Under the pieces are notes generated by a model. The model saw nothing but the letters and a program-made list of their open reading frames with translations. It did no database searches and had not been told where the DNA came from. A program made the translations under genes and the position numbers. 64,000 nucleotides of DNA from Numida meleagris (taxonomy: Eukaryota; Chordata; Aves; Galliformes; Numididae). The first letter of the stretch is position 1. Every line of letters starts with the position of its first letter. Location of the stretch: positions 59,287,244-59,351,243 of the forward strand of contig NC_034409.1 of NCBI RefSeq assembly GCF_002078875.1, in the 5' to 3' direction. Positions 10,781 to 21,449 of this stretch are shown here, in pieces.

Positions 10781-12779
10781 AAGTTCCTCTACTTAATCAC
10801 TTTAACAGTTTCAAGGATGGTCATCCTGACCTAGATAAAAGTAATTATTTGCTACATATAAGAATGCAAATATAAAGACTTATGCAAAGATTAGCTCTTA
10901 CTTGACTAGCAACACTTTATATGTACAGTACTGCAAAAGACAGGCCATTCCAGACTGAAGATGAAAGTTCACAGTTATAGTGTAGGTTGTTCAATGAACA
11001 TGAAACTGCTCTAAAAATCCATTTGTACATCAAAGTGTATATTTTACAAATATACTTGAAATGTCTTGTATATGATATTCTTCGAAAGTTGTACAACACT
11101 TATCACAGTTGAACTGCAGATATTTCCATTTATCGTTAAACTATGTGAGATTTAATTTTCTTTTTCTGAACAGTCCTTTATTCATCATGTTGCATAGTAA
11201 TATTCTATTAATATTTCTAGAGACTAACATTTCATAATTCTGTCTCAGTCTAAAAAAAGTTTGTATGATTCAATGTTACAATTTTCCTTCAATGATTGCA
11301 TTAATAATAATTTCATCTTAAAGGTCTACTTCTGATTATGTCTGTATCATAGTATTTCTAGGATTTGTAATTACTAAGTAGTTCACTCTTCTCCTCTTCT
11401 CTTCACAGATTTGGTAACTGTAAGTCAAAACAAACAAAAGAATGTGTCCTGGTCAATTGTCTAATTATTTTCAATTTTTTTAGGTATTTCTTAAACTAGA
11501 ATACTAAGGAAAATGTAGAAGAAAATAACAACAGCTACAGCCACAACGATAACAATAAATAATATTAAAATACCATGACATGAAAATGAACAAAGAATCT
11601 GGCACTTCCTAACTTTAAAAGTCCTGTATTTTAAATATTCTTTATGCAGCTGGAAGACTATGTATAGAATTTTTTGTGAAGGTACATCTTTCCAATTAAT
11701 ATTTTACCAAATGTATTTCCTTACATAAAATATTCAATACTATACTGTGTTGTCCACAAATATTGGAGAATAATTGAGAAAGTAAAGATTAAAATTGTAA
11801 TGAGCATCATTACACCATTTATATTTTAGGAATGCAAAATTACCTGAATAATTGAAATTCAGACTAACAGATTGTCATAGTCAACTGACTGTGAATCAGG
11901 TACAGAAGAGGAATTTTAAAGATACAGTGCTAAGATTAGTACTCTTAGTTAACTAATGCTCTAAAGAAAATTTCCTTCTATTTAGGGATGATTTACAAAG
12001 AAGAAAAAGTGACAAAAAGTCTCATATGAGTATTTCATTGTGAAGAATTGGCTGAGCATTTCAGGGAGTGGACATTTCCTTTCCCTGAAAACTTTGCCTC
12101 CCTTATATCCTTCTAATGTCTCGATTACAGCAATCATGCTCAATTGGTTTTATTGTTGTGCTGAAGGAATGAAGTGGCTATCTTCCACCACAGCCTGGAG
12201 AGGAGTTATACACTAGGTCTCTGGGTTTTTTTTACACTCCTGCAAAGAAGTACCACACATCCTATGCTGTCATTGTGCCACATTTCCCAGAGGCTGTTCA
12301 TCCCTTTGGAGGCAAGTACGCTGAAGCAGTACGACACTGAGCTGTGTAAGAGTGATGTATTGTGACAGGGAGACTTTTTTCTTCTATTTTAATGAGTCTT
12401 CATTTTATTTTTTTCCCACTCCCAAACTGAGTGCCCCAGGGCACAGGTGTAGGATGATTTACATGTTAATGTGGCACAAGCTGGCAGCAGTCACAACTAG
12501 GTATTTATTCTGCACTGGCTGAAATAGCTCCAGTATGTCTGTCTTTCACTTCTGAGTTTCTTTGGTTGCTATTCGGCGAATAAACAACAGAAACACCAAG
12601 ACCAAACGGAGCAGAAAGTCTTGTCAACAATGGACCTGTGTCTCTGTCAGCCCCACAGTGTATGCATCAAGAGACTGCAGCAATATTTATTTCTTTGTTT
12701 CTCCGCATAATACAGAGAAGAAGCATTTAACTAAGACTCCAGGTGCCATGGCTACCAAGTAAAAATATCACACATGAAA
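10781..12779. other. unique AT-rich non-coding DNA
   Basis: No gene or identified repeat. Only short chance frames (60-63 codons) occur. Confidence 0.55.
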
Positions 12780-13320
12780 ACTTAATTGCCAGGCAGACGA
12801 TCTTCTGGGAGAAGTTGGAATGGGGTTGTGCTCAGCCTCCTGCCTCCTACCAGGAGCACCAGGGAGTGCAGACGGGGATCATGGAGTTAACACAGCCATT
12901 AGCCTGAAGCAGGGCATGCCATGACCCCAGAGGCACAGCATGGAACTGCGTGAGACCATAAGAGTCTGTGCAATTATGTGTGCAAATCATGGGACATGGT
13001 CCTCTGTGATGAAAAGAGACGGGGTAACATGTGGGTGTCACAGGATGAAGGAAGCTGGCTGGGAGCTCATCATCTCCTACTGGACATACAGTCACAGAAG
13101 GAGTGTGTGGGCTGGCAGCACGTGAGGAGAGGCAAATGCTGTTGGGGAAAGTGTCTGATGGGTTGAACTGATCCACAGGTAAGAGCCAGTGCACAGAGGC
13201 ACCCATCCTCCAGCCAGATCTGTTGTTCTTTGTGGTTTGCTGCTTGCCTGGGATCTGGATCCAGGATGATATGAAGAAATTGCTGACAGCTTGTCCAGTT
13301 CATGAATATTCATTGTCAAT
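12780..13320. other. relatively GC-rich unknown segment
   Basis: Composition rises above the flanks. The minus strand carries a 119-codon ATG frame (12847-13206) overlapped by 75-77-codon frames (13070-13319), and the plus strand has frames of 61-62 codons. None has a recognisable domain. It lies directly next to the LTR-like sequence at 13.36 kb on the side where the internal part of a minus-strand retrovirus would lie, so it may be decayed retroviral interior. That is inference from position only. Confidence 0.3.
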
Positions 13321-13360
13321 AATAATGGTGAGGGAAACTTTTATCACAACATGAATGACT

Positions 13361-13900
13361 GTAGGTGTCTGCATGTTAGAGGGTGTCAGAAACATCTGAG
13401 ATAATTTTTAGGAGACAAGATCTCTGATGAAGAAGTTTTAATTCATGATTGCAATGGCAGGAGTCCTGCCAACAGGAGCGCGCCTATGGATATAATATTA
13501 CAGCTTTTGTACCTTGTCTCCCCCATGCCTATCCCCTCCCCTGTTTCCCCATTGGCTGGGTACTCCATGTTCACAATCTTACCAAAGCTTTACGTTTGTT
13601 AATTACGTTCTGACACTTGTTAATTCATGTGCTATCTTGTGCCAGTCAGTCGCCATCCTGCTGTTTCCAAGATGTCTCAGTACACTTCTTATCATGTTGA
13701 TAAGGTGATTTTCTCCAAAGCTTCTTCCATTCTGTCCGACGGACACTTCCTTTGCTACACGAAGAGCACCAAAGAGGGGATGCCAGGCCTTCCCGATGCC
13801 TCTTTAGGCACTTCCTTGGGCATGTCATGACTTGTTCTCTGGTTTGATCAAGCTCGTGCAGGATATTCTTGCAATGTGTATGAAAAAATATCACGTATAT
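13361..13900 (-). repeat. LTR-like sequence, minus orientation
   Basis: The segment holds a pyrimidine-rich stretch ending CCCCATTGGCT at about 13545-13557, which is AGCCAATGGGG, a CCAAT box, on the minus strand. It is followed by TACTCCATGTTCACA. The same block in the same order occurs in the segment at 14.5-15.1 kb. A 'ggcaggagtcctgcc' motif lies on the R/U5 side. Its layout resembles avian retroviral LTRs, but the ends, duplication sites and family are not determined. Confidence 0.5.
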
Positions 13901-14529
13901 GTATTCTTACTGGCTAAACATGAATTGTTGCTAGCTATACATGTACATTGACAATTATTTTGCACTTTATTTCTATAAATTACTCCATTTATTTAATCTC
14001 TGCGAAGCTAGGTGACTATGAAACAGAATTATTATATTGTTCTTATGCAGAAAAAGCATTCCATTCCCACGTAAATATTTTGGAAAAATGAAAAGTGTCT
14101 CATTATTCTGAAGGTGACAGTCTCTTGGAGGCCTTGCAAGGCTGAAGCACTACAGTACAGTGAGAATTTGTGCACTTAGGAATCATTTAATCCAAATTCA
14201 GCTAACTAAATGTAGGTTTGCAATCTAGTCATCGAGGTTCAGCTATATTCCAGAGCATACAGAAGTGCATTTATAGAGGTAATACATCCCCTCTTAAGAG
14301 AAGGTTCTAAACGAGCCAAAATGAATCACTCTTTGGAAGTACAGATCTCTTGCTATTGCCTAGTTGCCTTCACTTCTTCTACGGAGACCTATTTTTTAAA
14401 TGGCTAAAGTTAAATGGAGTGAATCCAGAATTTCATCTGATGCCTTACCATGTCTTTTGATAAGTCTGTATCCAGTAATATTTAGTTTCCAAAGTGGATC
14501 AGATACTTCTAAGTAAAAAAATTTCTCCT
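13901..14529. other. AT-rich spacer between two LTR-like sequences
   Basis: No coding capacity and no recognised repeat, and no primer-binding site or retroviral motif seen. It could be flanking DNA rather than element interior. Confidence 0.4.
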
Positions 14530-15080
14530 CTAAATTCCATATATTTATATAGTTATGTTGGAAAATTTTGCTCCAACAGGCTTGCTCAATTATCTTCAGC
14601 CCAAAAAGAGACAGAGGAGAGACTTTAGTAGCTTTCTCTATTTGAATAAAGGGAGAGTCCACTGGGGCATACCTCTGTGGGGTCTCTCAAAGTATCAGGG
14701 GGGCACATCTCCTCTTTTAAACCTGCACCCCAAGGCTAGTGAGCCCTCCTCTCCCCCTTTCCCCATTGGCTAAGGTACTCGGGGTTCACATCCTTTACAG
14801 TTCGCCTATGGCATGCTCATCCCCCCCAGTAGGTACCCCCTTTTGTTTCCTCTGTTTATGCATAGTTTGTAATTTAGATTCAGAGTTTGTTGTTTTGCCC
14901 AACTAGAGCTACCTTTGTGTCCTGTAAAGTCTATCACTCTTTGTTCTGTCCAGCAAACAAGATTTACACACAGGTGCTAAGCTAGTATCTCCTGCCGTAT
15001 ACCTGCAAGATAAGTTTGTTTAACCAGTTATTCTCAGATCTTATTTTGCAGGGATATTTTATTCTTTCTTCTTTCATCTC
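14530..15080 (-). repeat. second LTR-like sequence, minus orientation
   Basis: It shares with 13.36-13.90 kb the block 'ctttccccattggct', a GTACTC and 'gttcaca' (about 14756-14791), in the same spacing, giving a CCAAT box on the minus strand. A purine-rich part and 'ggagagtcc' occupy the R/U5 side. It is related to, but clearly diverged from, the first copy, so the two may belong to different subfamilies rather than be the two LTRs of one provirus. Confidence 0.45.
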
Positions 15081-16480
15081 AGTTACAGTGTACAGTCTAA
15101 GGCCAAACAGTTGTAATATGATCACTAACTAATTGTTGCACATATTAACATGCATACCTTGGGGTTGGCTCTCATTTTCAGTGATGTCACAACAAATTTA
15201 TTTATTGTTCTTACTTGCAGCAGTCTCAATTACAAAACAGGAGTAAAATGGTAAAGAATCAGACTTTTAGTTTCTATTGCAATGCTAATTGTCGCAGAAA
15301 AATAATAATCTATTTCGAATCCTGAGAAGATTCAAGATCATCTTAATTTTTAAGTTAATTTTATTTTTAAATATCTGCAATCTCAGCTGAGTAGCAAATT
15401 CTTGTTTAAATTCTCTGTGTAAATGCACTGATTCTGATTGAAGAACATGCTATAGATACCCCAGGCATGTATGAAAATGTGAATACTTACCTGACTAGAC
15501 GAGACTCTGCACATACCATACTTCTCAGTTCATTAACTAGACCAAATAAATGAATGCTATTTTTAGCTTTTTCACCCCCCCCTCCCCCCCCACCCCAGAA
15601 TCCTCTAGGACAAGCAGGAGTTTAGGCAAATGCTTGTTAATAGGCAGAGAATTACAGCCACAAAGGCAGAAGGCAGTTAATGCTACCTCATGGGACAAGA
15701 AGAGAATTCCACACCCCATTCATAAAATCAGATTTTACTGATGTCCCTTGTTGCGTTTGCTAAGTGTCTTCCTTATCAAAGTCAGAAAGATAGAGGCCCT
15801 GCTGGCAAGAATTTTTTCCATTCCTTTTTCAGAAACCATTCATCCACTGAGGCTCCAGTTGGAAAAATACTGTACAAGTATGTAATTAAAAACTGTGACA
15901 TTATGCGTACGCACAGGGGAGCAGAATTAAGTTGCATGGGCTGCTTCCCATAGGTGCTGAGAAAAGAAAACCATGATCCTAACAGTTCATGTGGGTTAAC
16001 TGTTGATTTCAGACTGGATCTTTCTGTTAGGCTAATTAACCTTCCAACAAGGTATTGAGAGAATAGAATAAATAAAATAAAAATGTAGATATCTGTCTAT
16101 GCATGCCTTACTACAGTAGCAAGGTCTTCTGGTTTTCGTCCCACTTATGTGATAGTAATGCTGGCATGACATCTTCAGATTCACATTCTTAACATTCAGT
16201 TTCCAGGTGCTAGGGAGATCCTGTTTTGTTTGGTTGGTTTGTTTGAGTGGTCTTTGTTTTGTTTCGTTTTGTTTTGTTTTTGGTAGGGCTGGTAATTGCT
16301 TTCTAAGTTAAAGGAATAAAAGAAAAAATCTGGTTTTTTTTTGTTTGGTTGGTTGTTATTGTTTTTTCCCCTGTCTATGTACTGTATTGAAGAGAGGACT
16401 AGAATTAGAATTAGCAGAAAGAGATAGAAAGCACTATTCCTAGTCACACCAAACAAGCTGTCTCCAGTACAGGAGGCGCT
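15081..16480. other. non-coding DNA with C-rich tract and TTTTG runs
   Basis: No gene seen. Contains a C-rich tract at 15575-15596 and T/G-rich low complexity at about 16222-16285 and 16330-16370. The 108-codon minus-strand frame at 16196-16522 is mostly the translation of these low-complexity runs. Confidence 0.5.
15575..15596 (-). other. potential G-quadruplex / i-motif tract
   Basis: 22 bases on the plus strand are C except for one T and one A, so the minus strand has G-runs of 4, 9 and 8. That is enough for four stacked G-tracts. Confidence 0.6.
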
Positions 16481-18105
16481 CCTTCTCATGAAAGATAGTG
16501 ACACCAAAGGGATGCAGTTCACCAGGGCAACCTCTTATAGGAAACGCAATGAGGGGAATTATAAGGCTGTGTCATTGGAAGTGGCCAAAGGAGATCCACC
16601 TTTTAACCTAACATCTGTCGGATGTATTATGACTGAGCCTTTTCTCTTTGTATTCTTTACAGGAATATTGATGTCAAGAAAATCTATCTAGGATGGGGGG
16701 TTATCCTCTGCTCTTAATATTTATGATTGGAGTTGCTGAATTATTGATAACAATTTGGAAATCAAAATTTTAACATAGTGAGTACCACAACAAGGTGACT
16801 GGCATTATATGCAATCAACTGACGGGTGAACTGATTGGGAAGGGACCATTAGATTACTGGACAACCCCATATAAACAATATCCAATATGCAAACTTTACC
16901 CATTCAGATACAAAACATTAATTGGAATTGTATTAACATTTAAAATTGTAGTAGCTGAAAGGCTGAAATTCAGAGACTGAGCACAATAGCTCAAGCCCTC
17001 CAACTGGGTTGTATCTGTCTTAACTATACCACCTCAATAATAGAATCATAGAATCACAGAAGGTCTTGGGTTGGAAGGGACCTCAAGGATCATCAGGTTC
17101 CAAACCCTTGCTGCAGGCAGGGTTGCCAGCTGCTAGATCAGGTACTAGATCTGGTTGCCCAGCGCCCTGGCTTTAAACATCTCTAGGACAAGGCATCCAC
17201 AATCAATTATTTAGGCTATTTAATTTGTCTGAAATTATTTGTTCAAAACTCAGTATACCTTCTATGGGCACACTGTGTGGGTTAGTAGTGATGGAATGTG
17301 GACAATGGACTTACCTGTTGGAGACCTATGACACTAACATAAATTGGGACTGTTAACATTGTCTCCTCTGGAGAAAACAACCTCTTGTACCAACTCTGTG
17401 GATCATAGGGGAATCAGAAGACTACTGGCAATACCTGAATCTGTCCAGCAAAAGACCTGGGGGGGATCTGGCAGGCAAAGTTAAAACTGTACTCTTAACA
17501 TGACACTTCTGTAGAAAACAAAGGATCGATCAACATGGCATGACCTTGTTTGTTGCTCAGAAAACACAAATATAAACTGTTCAAATCTCTCAGTGTCTGC
17601 TGGGCAAAATGGATGGAAATTTGAAGTATATGATGTTTTTCTCATCTAGTAAACTCATCTGCTCCAAACAATGCACAGTGACAACCCTATGTGCACTAAG
17701 ATAAGAAACAAAGTGGGGGGATAAAAAGCCCTATTGAGAGTTACACATTATAAAGGCATAGGGAATTTGTCAATTTGTAGAGCATTGTCTAAGAATTACA
17801 CTCCTTCTACAGGGCTGCTAAATTCCAGCCTGACTGCTTCCTTGCAAGGCGTGACAAGAATGCAAAGAGAGCAAATATTTCATTTAGTGATAGCAGAGGT
17901 CATAACAAACTTTAAGGAGGTTGAAATGGTAATGATGACCCGAATCTATAGGGAGAAGACAGAGGGGAATGCAGTGTGTAATATGCAAGAGAAATTCTCT
18001 TTCATGAAAAACCCAGGGAGTTGGAAACAGAAGCAGATAAAGAGTATTTCTGAACTCAGAGTTGTTTGTGTGTTTGAGCTTTTATTCAGACTGCCTTGTT
18101 GTTGA
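16480..18105 (+). pseudogene. decayed retroviral envelope-like region (tentative)
   Basis: Plus-strand frames here read as broken pieces of a cysteine-containing, N-glycosylation-site-rich protein. Examples are a piece ending GCICLNYTTS just before the CR1 at 17.04 kb, a piece with NINWDC near 17.35 kb, and pieces with WHDLVCCSENTNINCSNLS (about 17540-17600) and TGLLNSSLTASLQGVTRMQ (about 17810-17865). The last resembles the region after the fusion peptide in retroviral transmembrane subunits. The pieces are separated by several stop codons and frame changes and by an inserted CR1. No intact frame exceeds 123 codons (17734-18105), so no envelope protein can be made. No LTR was identified at either end. 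An unrelated origin is possible. Confidence 0.35.
17039..17203 (-). mobile_element. CR1 LINE 3' fragment inside the envelope-like region
   Basis: The plus strand starts ATAGAATCATAGAATCACAG, the complement of the CR1 terminal repeat, followed by 'gggttggaagggacctcaag' and 'catccacaa' at its truncated end. It is about 165 bp. It splits the envelope-like relic, so it inserted later. Confidence 0.9.
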
Positions 18106-19786
18106 TGATCTGAGCCTCAGTATTTATTTTCAGAATGTGGTTGTGTGTTGAAAGGGACACCATGGTCAGGCATCCACTAGAGGATGTGCACATTTAGTAG
18201 GCAGCCTACAGTGAGGAAAAAAAATGAAGAGGATATGCAAGTCACTAAATGGTAGTTTTCATCTCTATTACTGTTCTGAGGAAAAATTCTGTGCTTGTTA
18301 GGTAACAAGGAAGCTTCAAAACAGCGATATTTTTTTCTTCTTTGTTGGATTATTAGCTTCCATTTATGGCTAAAGTCACATGGGTTGCCTAAATGGTATC
18401 AGTCACTACTTGTCTATTGTTTGCAATGGCTTCTGTAGAGAATTAAGAAACACAAAACCACAAACATTTTAGTGCATGAATTTCTGACAAGAAAGGGTAA
18501 ATGTGAATCATTTTGATCACTTTGTATATCCACAATGTATACAGTAGCTTTGTTACAGAGAAACTACTATTTTCTAATTTCCAAGTCTTACCAGGACATT
18601 TACATTTTGCATTTGAGCATCTTTATCAACACTGATATTCAGGGACCTGCCCTTATAAGCCATTGGATCTGATATCTCACACACCTAATATATAGAAATG
18701 TCAGTTTTCTTCTGTGAAAGCTCATTAAAGAAGTTGAGACAGTTTACAATCTTAGTAATCTGTAGATTATGTACTATAATATCATTCTTTGTAGATGTTT
18801 AATATTCTTGACCTTCATATTCAATACTGAGTACTTAAAAATAAGCAGTACATTTGAATTCAGATGTTTTTCCTCAGGTTCCATTTGCCAAATAAAATAC
18901 TGAGAAAGAAAATAATAATAAAAAAAGAATCTAAAGAAAATCTCAAGTCCTTTTTTTGCTGTAATATTTGTATTTTACCTGTTCACATATTATAATGCAG
19001 GCACATCGTTACTGTGAATGTTAAGGGCAGTGGAGAATAAGATACTATTCCACCACTCATAAACTCATTTTGATATCCAAGTTCTTAATCTTAATCTTAA
19101 ATGTCCTTCATCTGGAATTATTCTTGTTTAAATGCCTGTCTCCTCTCCTTAATAATCCAGCAGAGGAAAAGAAGAAACTTCAGAAGCAGTTCAGCTTTTA
19201 AGTCATTTCTCTTCAGTGGCAAAATTAAATGCTGAAACACTCGTTTAGCAATATATTATGCAATTTCTTTTCCCCTTGCCATGAATAAACATCTATATGC
19301 CAATAAGATGTTATAAGGAGAGAGATGAGATGGAAAGACCATTCAAGATAAGGATAAAGCACAGAGAAAAGAAAGAGAAACTAATGGTATAATGAGAAAG
19401 AAAAGCATTAGGTCAAGGACAGAACACAGATTCATACAGAAGTTGTGCTAAGAAAACTTAAAGAGGGGATGAAACTGACGAATTTGATGCTAAATTCAGG
19501 AAGACACAATAATGGAGTGTAGGGAAACTGTTACAGCCTAGAAAGTATTTCCAAGAGATTACTAACTGCCATTTTGACAACAGACTGAATGCGAGGGCTC
19601 TTTTTTGAACCTTTCACCCTGAACACTATTCCATCATACATCAAGACAATTCTGCTTTTCACGTAGTGCAGTGATTTCTTCCTGTGTCACCTTGGGAGTT
19701 TCAAAGAAAAAGACATTTTAACATCACAAACAGGAGAGTATGACCATACCCACGAGACATGTCCATGATCTATAGGCCACATTCAT
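18106..19786. other. unique AT-rich non-coding DNA
   Basis: No gene, RNA or transposon recognised on either strand. Confidence 0.55.
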
Positions 19787-19913
19787 ATAGAATCATAGAA
19801 TCATATCATAGAATGGTTTGGGTTGGAAGGGACCTTTAAGACCATCTAGTTCCAAACCCCTGCTATAGGCAGGGACACCTCCCTCTAGACCAGGTTGCTC
19901 AAAGTCCCATCCA
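19787..19913 (-). mobile_element. CR1 LINE 3' fragment
   Basis: The plus strand shows ATAGAATCATAGAATCATATC, then 'ggtttgggttggaagggacc', 'tccaaacccctgc' and 'ctagaccaggttgctcaaag'. These are the CR1 3' blocks in minus orientation. Length is about 127 bp, 5'-truncated. Confidence 0.92.
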
Positions 19914-20643
19914 GCAGTACGAGAATTAGTGACAGACCTGATTCATTAGATGTAGCTCACTTAATTCACTTAATTCTAGAGCAGGCATGGATCTAAACCC
20001 ATCCTCTGGCATATACACTAGTTCCTTGCATTCAGAGTGCCCAAAAGTCACAGGTTCAGCCTCTCGGTCACTACCATCGTATTCATACCAACAAGCTTAT
20101 TTGTATTTCTTGTGTGAGAAATTATTGCAGCTCTAAAGCTCAGTGGTAATGTACTGTGACAACTTTCACTCAAACAACTAAAGAAACAACATAGAAGGAA
20201 TTGCTAATGTTCAGAAGAGCTAACACGGGAAGATAGCTAAAATTTACTAAAATTACTATCACTGGGAAATAGAAAGTTTATTTTTTCCCAGAATATTTTT
20301 TGTGTAGTGCTTTCTGATATTTGATTAGCTGAGGTAATCCAAGAGCATTTCTACCTGTGCCAGCTAATGATGTCTTTCTTGATTTTCAACTCTGAGAGTG
20401 ACATGACTCTTGTTCAGTTGTGGGGGTCTTTTTCTCCGTGTCCTCTTCTCAGCTTTGAAGCCTGTGAGGGTAAAGGATGATTGTATGACACCCTCTAGGG
20501 TAGCCTCCTTTGAAGACTAGGACCAAGAGCTTTGATTTCAGGTCGCTCCCTATGTGGCTGCCTTTTAAGTTCATCTGAATTAACATTCAGCTATATTTTT
20601 GGCAGCTTTGACTGCCAGGAAAAATCATTACAGTGGAATAATA

Positions 20644-20662
20644 ATGCAAATAAACTTTGCAT
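20644..20662. promoter_or_regulatory. palindromic octamer (POU-type) site pair
   Basis: ATGCAAA at 20644-20650 and its exact complement TTTGCAT at 20656-20662 form an inverted repeat around a 5-base spacer. The left half with the next base is the perfect octamer ATGCAAAT. POU-domain factors are known to bind such paired octamers. Binding here is inference. Confidence 0.3.
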
Positions 20663-21426
20663 AGTCCCATTAAATCATTAAATGCCACATTGTTCTGTAA
20701 TGCGAGTGACATTTCATTATTTCTGAAGCATCAAATGTATCTTTGTGCTCACCGCCAGTTTCATGGTATTAATACTGGTGACAGGATGTGATAACACTGG
20801 AACAAGCAATGAAAGTGTCCTAGGGCTTGTATAACGCCTGCAGATACTTGAAATGAATGAAAAATGCAGAGGTAAAGGCATCATAAAAGAAACGTGCGGG
20901 ACTTTTTAGAGTGTGTTCAAAAAATTGATCTAGAATGTCAATTATATTTAATTTGTCTATTGTCCTCCTGCTGGCAAAATCATGCAGAAAAGATTAGTCA
21001 GCTACCATCTGGAGAATAGCCACAGACTTTTGGTTATGCTTTTGCTTTTCTTCCTCCATATTTTTCTCCTTAAAACATCTATAAAGTTTGAAAAGGTCTT
21101 TTTAAGAGTACTGCACTATGCACTTGAATGTATAAAGCATAAAACTGAACTGAATCAAACCAACAAAAATGTTTGGCTTTTAAATAAGGTTGTCTGAAGC
21201 CCAAAGGCACCTTCTGAGAAGAAGGCAGATTCTTAAGAGCTATGAAGGCATTATTGGTTTCTTTTAATGAACTTTTAAAATATTTACTTAACAGAGAGAA
21301 AAAAAAATTATCTAAAGCATGGCAAAGAATACAAAAACTGATTTGGAAAATCAGAGAGAAAGTCAGTCCATATATTTTAAAACTGCAGTTAGAAAAAGGG
21401 AAAGCAATCACCTGATGTTACTGATG

Positions 21427-21449
21427 TACTGGATCATGTTGATCCAGTA
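21427..21449. repeat. perfect inverted repeat
   Basis: TACTGGATCA and TGATCCAGTA are exact complements around the 3-base loop TGT. No transposon terminal repeat or gene is next to it. Confidence 0.8.

Noticed and set aside
16196..16522. 108-codon minus-strand frame
   Set aside because: Mostly translation of TTTTG/TTGG low-complexity DNA.
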